Notes under the pieces: generated by a model
The model's input: only the letters and a program-made list of their open reading frames with translations
Told to the model about the DNA's origin: nothing
The model's database searches: none
Part shown: positions 9,238 through 17,023 of the stretch, piece after piece
Layout of the letters: every line of letters starts with the position of its first letter
How positions within the stretch are numbered: the stretch's first letter is position 1
From: JBEKHT01 sp049516595
GTDB lineage: Bacteria; Chloroflexota; Anaerolineae; Anaerolineales; RBG-16-64-43
DNA length: 64,000 nucleotides
Assembly: GCA_049516595.1 (NCBI GenBank)
Contig: JBEKSY010000008.1
Coordinates: forward strand, 1 to 64,000
Direction of reading: 5' to 3'
Position numbers and translations under genes: made by a program

Positions 9238-9740
9238 TCGTTTGCCAGCGATGCAAAGCCTCCGTGTATATCGGGACGCTCTTTTGCCCCGAGTGTGGCC
9301 TGCTTGTGAGCAGCGACGCCTCCGCCCCGACCATCGCCCTGCCGCAAGAGGAATCAGACGATCTTCGCAGTGAAACGTCGCCCATGGCACGGCCGGCGGT
9401 CCTGACCCGGCAGGATTCGGTGGCGCTGCGCGTCGTCGGAAGCACGGTCTCTATTCCCCTGGTGGGTCAGCAGGACTACATTCTGGGCCGGGCCGAAGGG
9501 ACCCAGGCCATCCTGCCGGACATCGACCTGAACCGTTTCGGAGCCCATGAAAGAGGGGTTTCCCGCCTGCACTGTCATCTGAAGTTTCAGAACGATCACA
9601 TGGTGGTCGTCGATCTTGGCAGCGCGAATGGAACCTACTTGAATGGGACCCGGCTTACGCCCGACCATGCCGTCCCCGTGTCGGAAAACGATACCCTCAC
9701 CCTGGGGAGCATGAAAGTACGGGTGATCAGAAAGCTGTAG
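9234..9740 (+). CDS. FHA-domain protein with N-terminal zinc ribbon
   Basis: Encodes 168 residues. The first 25 residues hold a zinc ribbon (CQRC and CPEC pairs). A variable linker leads to a forkhead-associated domain over about 75-165, with GRAEG, a phosphothreonine-binding segment GVSRLHCHL and the SANGTYLNG turn. FHA domains read phosphothreonines, so this is the expected reader of the upstream kinase. The linker contains Thr residues that could themselves be phosphorylated. The ATG overlaps the vWA stop. Confidence 0.9.
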   Translation: MIVCQRCKASVYIGTLFCPECGLLVSSDASAPTIALPQEESDDLRSETSPMARPAVLTRQDSVALRVVGSTVSIPLVGQQDYILGRAEGTQAILPDIDLNRFGAHERGVSRLHCHLKFQNDHMVVVDLGSANGTYLNGTRLTPDHAVPVSENDTLTLGSMKVRVIRKL

Positions 9741-9754
9741 CGCGGGAGGCCGGC

Positions 9755-9997
9755 ATGGCGACGACCATTCTGATCCACCTCCTCAACGAGGACTCAATCG
9801 TTGGAGAAGTCGAGGCTCTCCCTCCCCCGGAGGCGAATTTCGTCGCTGTCACCAACCCACGCCGACGCGACGGCAAGGACATTGAATACCTGCAGGAGAA
9901 TGTGACCAGAATCGTGATTGCGGGGCATCGCATTTCCGTGATCGAGGTCCTGCCCAGCGCTGGGGAGGAGCAGTTGGTCACCTTCGTTCGAGAGTGA
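9755..9997 (+). CDS. Small conserved-looking protein of unknown function
   Basis: Encodes 80 residues. It is predicted to be mostly beta strands (TILIHLLNEDSIVGEVEALP, then NVTRIVIAGHRISVIEVLP), as in small barrel-like folds. There are no cysteines, membrane segments or recognisable motifs. A GGAGG sequence precedes ATG 9755. It lies in the kinase/FHA operon just before the response regulator, so co-expression is likely. I do not recognise the family. Confidence 0.7.
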   Translation: MATTILIHLLNEDSIVGEVEALPPPEANFVAVTNPRRRDGKDIEYLQENVTRIVIAGHRISVIEVLPSAGEEQLVTFVRE

Positions 9998-10001
9998 TAG
10001 C

Positions 10002-10757
10002 TTGAATCCGGATACGAAACGCCGCATTTTGGTCGTCGATGATGAACCGCGCATGGTGCGGTTCATCCGTTTGAACCTGGAGCATGACGGCTTCCAGGTC
10101 AGCGAGGCCCCGTCGGGAACTCAGGCCCTTGAGCAACTCCGCAATCAGCTCCCCGACCTCGTCCTCCTCGATATCATGCTTCCGGACTTGGACGGCTTCG
10201 AAACTCTCTCGATGATCCGCGAGTTCTCCAACGTGCCGGTCATCATGGTTACGGCCAAAGGCGAGGAGAGCGAGCGAGTTCGGGGGCTCGAGTTAGGGGC
10301 GGATGACTATATCCCTAAGCCCTTCAGCCCGCGCGAACTGGTCAGCCGGATTCGGGCGGTTCTCCGGCGAACCGAAGCGCCCGCCCCCGGCTCGGCCCAC
10401 GGCCCGCTGGTGATCGATGATCGCCTGAAGATAGATTTTGACCGCCGCGAAATCTGGGTCGAAGGGCGCCAGGTCAAGCTGCGGCCGACGGAGTTTCGGT
10501 TGCTCTATCATCTCGTCCAGAATGCCGGCTGGGTCGTCCCTCACGACCAGCTGCTTGCCAAGGTTTGGGGGTATGAGTATCGAGGGGAAACTCATTACCT
10601 GAGGCTTTATGTGAACTATCTTCGGCAGAAGCTGGAGAAGGACCCCTCCCATCCCAAGTACATCCTCACCGAGCATGGGGTTGGGTACCGCTTTGTCGAC
10701 TTCCGCCACTCTTCGCCGGCGCCGGACCAAGACCGCAGGACGGGAGGCGAAACCTGA
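10002..10757 (+). CDS. OmpR/PhoB-family response regulator
   Basis: Encodes 251 residues. The receiver domain (about 6-120) has the acidic pair (VVDDEPRM), the phospho-acceptor in LVLLDIMLPDLDGF and a switch Lys in DDYIPKPFSPREL. The C-terminal winged helix (about 150-235) matches the OmpR/PhoB type (LRPTEFRLLYHLVQNAGWVV, YVNYLRQKLE, GVGYRF). The start is TTG 10002. No histidine kinase gene is adjacent, so the cognate sensor is not in the operon. The position suggests cross-talk or co-regulation with the Ser/Thr kinase module. Confidence 0.93.
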   Translation: MNPDTKRRILVVDDEPRMVRFIRLNLEHDGFQVSEAPSGTQALEQLRNQLPDLVLLDIMLPDLDGFETLSMIREFSNVPVIMVTAKGEESERVRGLELGADDYIPKPFSPRELVSRIRAVLRRTEAPAPGSAHGPLVIDDRLKIDFDRREIWVEGRQVKLRPTEFRLLYHLVQNAGWVVPHDQLLAKVWGYEYRGETHYLRLYVNYLRQKLEKDPSHPKYILTEHGVGYRFVDFRHSSPAPDQDRRTGGET

Positions 10758-10758
10758 A

Positions 10759-11268
10759 GTGCGGCATCTCAAACTGCTCATCACCGGGCCTTTCGGGGCT
10801 GGCAAGTCGCGGATGATCCGGACCATTTCGGAGATAGCTGTGGTCTCCACCGAACGCCGCTTGACGCGGCCCGGCTCGAACGGCAAGGAGGAGACTACGG
10901 TCGCCATGGACTACGGGCGGGTGACGATTGGCGACACGGTGATCCACCTGACGGGGACCCCCGGGCAACACCGATTCGATTTCATGTGGGACATTCTCTC
11001 TCAGGAAGTCGACGCCTTTCTGCTGGTTGTGGACTCGACCGCGCCGGCGACCTTTCGGGAAGCGGAAGACCTGCTGGATCGGTTCCAAGAAAAAGGACGG
11101 CCGTATATTATTGCCGCCAACAAGCAGGATCTAACAGAAGCCCGACCTCTCCGCCAGATTGAACGAGCGCTCACCCCCGGAGAGAGCGGCCGAGTGATCC
11201 CTTGCATTGGCACCCGGGCTTCCTCCGTGCGACAGGTTTTGTTCCGAATCCTCGAGGAACTGCCATGA
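10759..11268 (+). CDS. Ras-like small GTPase (MglA/CvnD-like)
   Basis: Encodes 169 residues. It has a P-loop (GPFGAGKS), a switch-2 region TGTPGQHRFDFMW and the base-recognition motif NKQD. This matches the short bacterial GTP-binding proteins found in MglA-type and conservon systems, which act as polarity or signalling switches. The start is GTG 10759, with a GGGAGG sequence upstream. The frame is open further upstream but would overlap the response regulator heavily. Its stop overlaps the next ATG. No roadblock-domain partner is visible nearby. Confidence 0.88.
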   Translation: MRHLKLLITGPFGAGKSRMIRTISEIAVVSTERRLTRPGSNGKEETTVAMDYGRVTIGDTVIHLTGTPGQHRFDFMWDILSQEVDAFLLVVDSTAPATFREAEDLLDRFQEKGRPYIIAANKQDLTEARPLRQIERALTPGESGRVIPCIGTRASSVRQVLFRILEELP

Positions 11269-12146
11269 GGAATTGGCCTGCACTCCTTCTCCGCTCGATG
11301 AGGCCCAGGCAGTGGACCAAGAACGTGTTCCTCTTCGCGGCTCTCGCCTTCGACCGTCAGCTCCTGCACCGTCTTGCCCTGGAACGAACCTTTGCCGGCT
11401 TCCTGCTCATGTGCATGGCCTCAGGAACCGTGTACCTGATCAACGACATCGCCGACCGCTCCCAGGATCGCCACCACCCCTTCAAGCGCAATCGGCCTAT
11501 CGCTTCCGGCCAGCTTCCGGTGTCGGTGGCCCTGGTCACGGCTGTTCTGCTCGCCCCGATTTCGCTCGGGCTCGCTTACCTTTTGGCTCCTGCCTTCGCC
11601 GCCCTGCTCCTTGGCTATCTGGCTCTCAATGTGGCCTATTCCTTCTACCTCAAGCACGTGGCCATCGTGGATGCCTTGGCGGTGGCGGCTGGATTCGTCT
11701 TGCGTGTCGGAGGCGGCGTTTTGCTGATTCAGGTCGTGCGGTTCTCCCCGTGGCTTTACGTCTGCATGACCCTCTTGGCCCTTTTCATCAGCTTCGGGAA
11801 GCGGCGGGCCGAGCTGGCACTGCTCGTCGATTCCGCGGCCGATCATCGACCGGTCCTGGATGGATACACGATCGCCTTGCTGGACACGTATATGGAGATC
11901 GTCTCCGCCGCCACCATTCTTGCCTATTCCCTCTACACCTTCTCTGCTCCCAACCTTCCCGCCAACCACTCGATGATGCTGACCATCCCCTTCGTGCTCT
12001 ACGGGGTCTTCCGCTATATGTATCTTCTGGAGGTGGAGAAATCGGGGGGCGCTCCGGAAGAGGTCCTGATGGCCGACCGCCCCCTGCAGGCCACCATCGT
12101 GCTGTGGGGATTGTGCGCGATGGTCCTGCTCTACTTGCAGACATGA
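11265..12146 (+). CDS. UbiA-family prenyltransferase, decaprenyl-phosphate phosphoribosyltransferase-like
   Basis: Encodes 293 residues with about seven or eight transmembrane helices. The first Asp-rich motif (NDIADRSQDRHHPFKRNRPIASG) is the pattern of UbiA enzymes acting on polyprenyl phosphates. The N-terminal MRPRQWTKNVFLFAAL is typical of the 5-phosphoribosyl-1-pyrophosphate:decaprenyl-phosphate subgroup. That role, a first step to polyprenyl-linked arabinose or ribose donors, is inferred. The ATG overlaps the GTPase stop. Its own stop overlaps the mevalonate kinase start, so a polyprenyl consumer is coupled to isoprenoid synthesis. Confidence 0.82.
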   Translation: MRNWPALLLRSMRPRQWTKNVFLFAALAFDRQLLHRLALERTFAGFLLMCMASGTVYLINDIADRSQDRHHPFKRNRPIASGQLPVSVALVTAVLLAPISLGLAYLLAPAFAALLLGYLALNVAYSFYLKHVAIVDALAVAAGFVLRVGGGVLLIQVVRFSPWLYVCMTLLALFISFGKRRAELALLVDSAADHRPVLDGYTIALLDTYMEIVSAATILAYSLYTFSAPNLPANHSMMLTIPFVLYGVFRYMYLLEVEKSGGAPEEVLMADRPLQATIVLWGLCAMVLLYLQT

Positions 12147-13072
12147 CCTTCACGGCCTCGGCCTGCGCCAAGGTCATCCTGCTCGGCGAACATGCCGCGG
12201 TTTATGGGATTCCGGCCCTCGCCGTCCCCGTGAGCCAGGTGCGAGCCACGGCCAGCCTGACCCTGGGAGAGACCGCGTTACGGATCATCGCGCCCGCGGT
12301 TCAATTGGAGACGACCGTGGGCGAGCTCAGCCCTCAGGATCCCCTGGCAGCGACTGCCCGTCTGGTCAGCGAGCACTACCACAGAGACCTGCCTCGAGGC
12401 AGCCTGGTACTCCAGTCCGAGATCCCGATGGCCTCAGGAATGGGCTCGGGGGCGGCCGTGGCCACCGCAGTCGTCCGGGTTCTGGCCCGGGCCTTCGGCC
12501 GAGAGGCGAGCCCCCCAGAGGTGTCTGCCCTTGTATTTGAAGTCGAACGCATCCACCACGGCACCCCGTCAGGCATCGACAACACAGTCATCGCCTTCGA
12601 AAAACCAATCTATTTCGTGCGTGAACAGCCTCCCTCGCTCCTCAACGTGGGTCGGCCCTTTCAGCTGGTGATCGCGGACAGCGGGCAAAAGAGTCCGACC
12701 CGGGAAGCGGTGGCCGGCGTGCGCGAGCGCATGAGGCTGTCCCCGGGCAAGTACAAAGCGATTCTCGGATCCATCGGACGACTGGTCGAGACTGGGAGAA
12801 GGGCCATCGCCGCTGGGGCTGAGGAAGATCTGGGCCAGGCGATGACGGCCTGTCACGGAGAGCTTCAGGCCCTGGGCGTCTCCAACCCCAGGCTCGACCG
12901 CATGGTGGCGGAAGCCCTATCCGCAGGGGCTCTGGGGGCCAAACTTTCTGGAGCGGGGCTGGGGGGAATCGTCATCGCACTGGTCCGGCCCGCCCAGCAG
13001 GAGGGAGTAACCGCGGCCTGGAAATCTCTGCACGTAGCCTGGTTGCGCTCCACGCAGGTCACAGAGCAATAG
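12143..13072 (+). CDS. mvk: Mevalonate kinase
   Basis: Encodes 309 residues of the GHMP kinase superfamily. It phosphorylates mevalonate, an early step of the mevalonate route to isoprenoids. Visible motifs are SACAKVILLGEHAAVYG at the N-terminus, the glycine/serine-rich ATP loop (SEIPMASGMGSGAAVATA), the HHGTPSGIDNTV segment with the catalytic Asp, and the C-terminal KLSGAGLGGIVIAL. It is the last gene of the kinase operon. The two later enzymes of the pathway are at 30260-32016. Confidence 0.93.
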   Translation: MTFTASACAKVILLGEHAAVYGIPALAVPVSQVRATASLTLGETALRIIAPAVQLETTVGELSPQDPLAATARLVSEHYHRDLPRGSLVLQSEIPMASGMGSGAAVATAVVRVLARAFGREASPPEVSALVFEVERIHHGTPSGIDNTVIAFEKPIYFVREQPPSLLNVGRPFQLVIADSGQKSPTREAVAGVRERMRLSPGKYKAILGSIGRLVETGRRAIAAGAEEDLGQAMTACHGELQALGVSNPRLDRMVAEALSAGALGAKLSGAGLGGIVIALVRPAQQEGVTAAWKSLHVAWLRSTQVTEQ

Positions 13073-13174
13073 AGCTCTTGGCCCCCGAGCGCCACAGGAG
13101 TTCCTGCCCCAGGCGCAGGCCAGCCGGAATGGCGAGGTCCGCCCAAAGGGGGGTCAGGACTGGGCGGGGAGAAT

Positions 13175-14293
13175 TCAACCCCTTTCGGGTGTAAACCGGG
13201 CCTTGCGCAAGGTCGCTCGCTGAAGGAGATCCTTGCGCACGGTGACCCCGATTCCGCTCCGGGTCGGCACAGTCAGGGTGCCGTCCGCATTCAAGACGAA
13301 GGGCTCTTCTACGAGATCCTCTTCATAATAGCGGTCGGAGGCAGAAATGTCGCCCGGCAGCTTGAAGTTCGGCAAAGTGGCCAGGGCGATATTGGCTGCG
13401 CGGCCAATGCCCGTCTCCAGCATTCCGCCGCACCAGACGGGGATCTCTCGCGCCTTGCAGAGGTCATGGATTCGGCGTGCTTCGGCCAGGCCACCCACTC
13501 GCCCGGGCTTGATGTTGATGACTCGACAGGAACCCAGTTCTAATGCCCAACGCGCGTGGTCCAGGTCGCGGATGCTCTCGTCTAAACAAATCGGCGTTCG
13601 CAACTGGGACTGAAGCCGACTGTGGTCCAACAAGTCACTTTCCCCAAGGGGTTGTTCAATCATTTGCAGATCGAGTTCATCCAAGGACTTGAACAAGGAG
13701 ACATCCTCCAAGCGATAAGCCGAGTTGGCATCGACCTGGAGCATCAAGGTTGGAAACGATCGGCGAACGGCGCGCACCTCGGCCAGGTCTCGCCCGGGAC
13801 GGATCTTGATCTTCACTCGCCCGTATCCGGCCTGCACGAATTGGCCAACCGTTTCGAGCAACTGCCGCCTGTTGGGTTGGATCCCGACCGACACGCCGAC
13901 GCGCACGGTTCCGAGCTTGCCCCCCAGGTACTCGGCCAAGGGCTTCCCAGCCCTCCTCGCCAGGAGATCCCAAAGGGCGATCTCGAGCCCGGCTTTGGCC
14001 ATGGGATGGCCTCGTAGCGATCGGACGGATTCTTCATATTGATCCACGGTGTCAAGATCCTGGGACAGAATCGCGGGCGCCAGGAAATCTGTGAGCATGT
14101 GCCAAGCTGTTACCGTGGTCTCGTAGGAGTAGTCCGGGCGGCCGCCCGCGACGCATTCCCCCCACCCCTCCAGCCCTTCGCAGGCCACTCGCACAAGGAT
14201 GGCCTCACGGTCCAGCGTGGTCCCAATGGAAGTCTCGAAAGGAGCGCGAAGCCTCATGCGGATGTGATGGAGTTCGACCAAGTCGAGATGCAT
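13175..14293 (-). CDS. menC: Enolase-superfamily enzyme (o-succinylbenzoate synthase / N-acylamino-acid racemase type)
   Basis: Encodes 372 residues. The N-terminal capping domain (RLRAPFETSIGTTLDREAI, GWGECV) and barrel are those of the MenC/NAAAR group. The KxK motif (RVKIKIRPGRD) supplies a catalytic Lys. Metal ligands appear in LQVDANSAY, MIEQPLG and CLDESI, and the second Lys in VINIKPGRVGGL. MenC makes o-succinylbenzoate for menaquinone, but close relatives racemise N-acyl amino acids. No other men gene is in the window. The GNAT gene 30 nt upstream in the same direction is a common partner of this group, which leaves the substrate open. Confidence 0.8.
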   Translation of the reverse strand: MHLDLVELHHIRMRLRAPFETSIGTTLDREAILVRVACEGLEGWGECVAGGRPDYSYETTVTAWHMLTDFLAPAILSQDLDTVDQYEESVRSLRGHPMAKAGLEIALWDLLARRAGKPLAEYLGGKLGTVRVGVSVGIQPNRRQLLETVGQFVQAGYGRVKIKIRPGRDLAEVRAVRRSFPTLMLQVDANSAYRLEDVSLFKSLDELDLQMIEQPLGESDLLDHSRLQSQLRTPICLDESIRDLDHARWALELGSCRVINIKPGRVGGLAEARRIHDLCKAREIPVWCGGMLETGIGRAANIALATLPNFKLPGDISASDRYYEEDLVEEPFVLNADGTLTVPTRSGIGVTVRKDLLQRATLRKARFTPERG

Positions 14294-14323
14294 TGGTGCA
14301 CCTCCTCCAGTCTTTGGCGACGC

Positions 14324-15253
14324 CTATCGCTCGGGCGTTTTCCTCAGGAGGTAGCGGGCTCGCGCGGGATCTTCGCGGGTCCGGTCCCAGAGCTCTTCGG
14401 CAACCCATCCTTCAGCAAACATTGCCTCGAAAATCTCGCGCAGATGAAGCCGCCATTGGAGAGCCAGGCTCCGGTTTTCTTGGGTCATCCTTCGGAATTG
14501 AGCCGGGACCTCGACCGCCACTCGATCGCCCCGCGTGGGAAGTTGCCAGGAAACAGGACGCAGATACCCATCGACCAGCCGGGTCAAATTGACGCAGGGA
14601 GCATGCGTTTCTTCAGAGGGGGGTGAGTCAAGCATGCGCCTGGAAACGCGCTCGCTTCTGATCCACCACTCCACCTCGAACCGATCCGAAGGCATCCCGC
14701 GATTGAGATCATCGCGCATCGAACCGTAGACCTCCCGGCGGTAGCGCCGGGCGATCGCTCCAAGTCGGGTCAGATTGAGATGCGCGTTCCGTGACTCGAG
14801 GGGATCAAAGGTCCAGGTGATCAGATCGATCCCCTGTCCAAGAACGAATTCTCGCTGCGCCTGCTTGAGCAGAAAGCCAACCCCACGATCCCGGAATTCC
14901 GGGAGCACGCCCAGCAAATGGGAACAATGCTTCAGCTGGCGCGCGTGCGGCCCATATTCCTCGATCCCGAGAAACCCAAAGACGAATCCCATCAGCCGCG
15001 GAGCGGTCGGCCTCCCGGGCAGAACCTCGCCTGGGGGTCGGGTTCCTTCAGGCGCTCCCTGTTCCCCACCTCGGTCCAGGCCGCCCTGCTCCCGCGGGAA
15101 GGCGCCCGCCAGAAAACCTCCGTTGTGGGCTGCGGTCGCGAGCAGGTGGGTGGGAACAACTTCGAGATCAGATCCCACCCAGATGCTCTGTTGGGCACGC
15201 TCCACCTCGACGAAGTCGGCCGGCGTGTCAAGAAATCGGATCGTGACGCTCAC
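14324..15253 (-). CDS. GNAT-superfamily acetyltransferase-like protein
   Basis: Encodes about 309 residues. The middle part (HCSHLLGVLPEFRDRGVGFLLKQAQREF) is the acetyl-CoA-binding motif A of GNAT enzymes. The following LITWTFDPLESRNAHLNLTRLGAI resembles the conserved predicted-acetyltransferase group often encoded next to MenC/NAAAR-like genes. A Gly/Pro-rich insertion sits at about residues 45-90. The start is uncertain: GTG 15253 is chosen because the conserved VTIRFLDT begins there, but the frame is open to 15325. Cytosolic; substrate unknown. Confidence 0.75.
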   Translation of the reverse strand: MSVTIRFLDTPADFVEVERAQQSIWVGSDLEVVPTHLLATAAHNGGFLAGAFPREQGGLDRGGEQGAPEGTRPPGEVLPGRPTAPRLMGFVFGFLGIEEYGPHARQLKHCSHLLGVLPEFRDRGVGFLLKQAQREFVLGQGIDLITWTFDPLESRNAHLNLTRLGAIARRYRREVYGSMRDDLNRGMPSDRFEVEWWIRSERVSRRMLDSPPSEETHAPCVNLTRLVDGYLRPVSWQLPTRGDRVAVEVPAQFRRMTQENRSLALQWRLHLREIFEAMFAEGWVAEELWDRTREDPARARYLLRKTPER

Positions 15254-15346
15254 TGGCACCCCCTGCCTTCCCGTGCAGGTCGGGGCCCCGGTACCGCGCC
15301 CGGGGCCGGCTTCTTCTTCCCGCATTCCCCGATCCTACTTCTGGAT

Positions 15347-16312
15347 TCAGCCAGGCAATCCCCCCTGCAAAGAGCCCCGCCCCCTCCAGACATAGCGAAC
15401 CAGCTGTCCCATCCCGCGCCCCTCCCCGAGATAGCCGGCCTTTTCCGCCAAGCTCGCCGGTTGGAGCCCGAACTGGCGGGCGACGCTGTTGGCCTCGCAG
15501 GTCCGATTCACCAGCACGTAGTCTAGCCAGAAGGGGGTCAGAGGGGAATGGGGCACGATTTGATCCAGTATTCGCGCCCCGAGTCGCAGATAGGGAGGCC
15601 AGACTGTAATCAGCCTGCGGCGCATGCCGCCCGCCTCCAGCACGAGGCGGACAATTTCGCCAAACCCCAGGTGCTCCGGCCCGCCGATCAAGAGAGTCTC
15701 GTTCCGGGGAGTCTCCACCTCCAGGCTGAGCGCGAGGCAGGCGACGAAATCCTCTACCCACAGTGGTTGCAGCAGCGCCGCATCCTCCGGGAGCAAGAAG
15801 GCGAAGGGCGACACGCGAGCGACCAGGGCGATGACATTGGTGAAATTGTCCTCCGGACCAAATAGAACCGAACTGCGCAGGATCAAGGTGGGGATCCCAC
15901 TCTGGCGCAACATGGCCTCCACGATTCCCTTGGCCTGCAGGAAAAGGAAGGCCGAATTGCGATCTGCCCCCAGATGGCTGAGGTAAACCATATGGCTCAC
16001 GCCGGCAGCCCGCGCTTGTTCAATCAGGTTGCGGGTTCCTTCAATGTCGGTCGACCACAGATCCCGCCGCCTTCGTCCTCCTTCCGCGCTGGCAAGATGG
16101 ATGACCGTATCAATGCCGACCAGGGAGGCGCGCAAGGAACGGGCGTCGTTCAATGAGGCGACCGCCACCTCCGCTCCCGGATAGGGAATGCCGCGAATCG
16201 ACTGCGAAGGTCGCAGGAGGAGTCTTACCGAGCGCTCCTGCCTGCGCAGGCCTCGAGCAACAGCCCGCCCAACAAAGCCGGTCGCGCCGGTGATGAGAAT
16301 GGATCTTTCCAT
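15347..16312 (-). CDS. NAD(P)-dependent epimerase/NmrA-like protein
   Basis: Encodes about 321 residues of an extended short-chain dehydrogenase. It opens with the Rossmann motif ILITGATGFVGRAVARGL. DTVIHLAS and HMVYLSHLGAD follow; the usual YxxxK active site is not obvious, as in the NmrA/NDUFA9-like subgroup that binds nucleotide without clear catalysis. The C-terminal part contains hydrophobic segments. ATG 16312 is chosen because it directly precedes the Rossmann strand; a TTG at 16342 is possible. It is not clearly linked to the neighbouring GNAT gene by function. Confidence 0.8.
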   Translation of the reverse strand: MERSILITGATGFVGRAVARGLRRQERSVRLLLRPSQSIRGIPYPGAEVAVASLNDARSLRASLVGIDTVIHLASAEGGRRRRDLWSTDIEGTRNLIEQARAAGVSHMVYLSHLGADRNSAFLFLQAKGIVEAMLRQSGIPTLILRSSVLFGPEDNFTNVIALVARVSPFAFLLPEDAALLQPLWVEDFVACLALSLEVETPRNETLLIGGPEHLGFGEIVRLVLEAGGMRRRLITVWPPYLRLGARILDQIVPHSPLTPFWLDYVLVNRTCEANSVARQFGLQPASLAEKAGYLGEGRGMGQLVRYVWRGRGSLQGGLPG

Positions 16313-16350
16313 GCGAGGGGATGCGGACGAGAGATTCCGCAACCCGGCGA

Positions 16351-16793
16351 TTATAGCATCCGCACCCTGTGACCTGGCTTCGGGCCAATCCTCGCAGGGA
16401 GCCCTCCGTTTGAACAGAAAGCGACTCTGAAACCGATTTCACAGTACTTGTCTCGCGACAACCCGATCGCCCTCTGGACCGCGGGCGGGTCGAGGCGGTG
16501 GAGGCGGACACGGTATTCGATCAGCACGCCGACAAGGACGCGCGGGTGCCCCCTGGATTCTTTCGTGCGCACCCGAACTTCGAACTGGTTGACACCTGCT
16601 GTTTCTTGCGCCGGATGGAAATCACATCCATGGGGGTGCACCCTGCTAAGCTCAGGGCCGTGAGTTCCATGGGCCGAAAGCCATTGCCTGCTCCCCCGAC
16701 GTCCAGACTGGTCCCGAGCGGAAGGCTGAAGCCTGTTCCGGACCTCCCGGTGAAGATCATGTTCCCCTTCCCGGTGACACTGGCTTGGACCAC
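16351..16793 (-). pseudogene. osmC: OsmC-family protein, frameshifted
   Basis: Two overlapping minus-strand frames together give a complete OsmC-like protein of about 145 residues. The first part (from GTG 16793) reads ASVTGKGNMIFTG and then GNGFRPMELTALSLAGCTPM with the conserved redox Cys. At about 16594-16602 the reading must shift by one base to continue as VNQFEVRVRTKES, IEYRVRLHRLDPPAVQRAI and LSRDKYCE with the second conserved Cys. OsmC proteins reduce organic hydroperoxides through these two cysteines. A single-base indel, real or a sequence error, separates them. Confidence 0.8.
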
Positions 16794-16955
16794 TACCTGC
16801 CCCCTTGTGAAGAGCGAGACGAAATCTTGGAACCCGAGCCGAAAAAAAGGCCCAGCCTCTTTGAGAAGATCAGGCTTAAGGTCTCGGGCGCCCCGTATTC
16901 ATGCGAGAAATCCGGCGACAATCCGCTTATGCTTCTGACCCTGGGTGGTGCTTGA
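16785..16955 (+). CDS. Possible 56-residue protein, unknown
   Basis: A short plus-strand frame from TTG 16785 reads LDHYLPPCEERDEILEPE and then KKRPSLFEKIRLKVSG with a hydrophobic end. Its composition looks protein-like and it fills the gap between osmC and dinG. There is no clear Shine-Dalgarno, and the start overlaps the osmC start on the other strand by 9 nt. It may be chance; I include it with low confidence. The rest of 16956-17023 shows nothing. Confidence 0.2.
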   Translation: MDHYLPPCEERDEILEPEPKKRPSLFEKIRLKVSGAPYSCEKSGDNPLMLLTLGGA

Positions 16956-17023
16956 AGATCAAAGCCAACCGAGACGGGAGGACAAAATGCCGGGCCAACC
17001 CATGCTCAATTCCAGCCTGGGAA

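Noticed and set aside
11207..12142. Upstream extension of the mevalonate kinase frame by over 300 codons
   Set aside because: It overlaps the UbiA gene and has no similarity; the family start is ATG 12143 with a 4-nt overlap.
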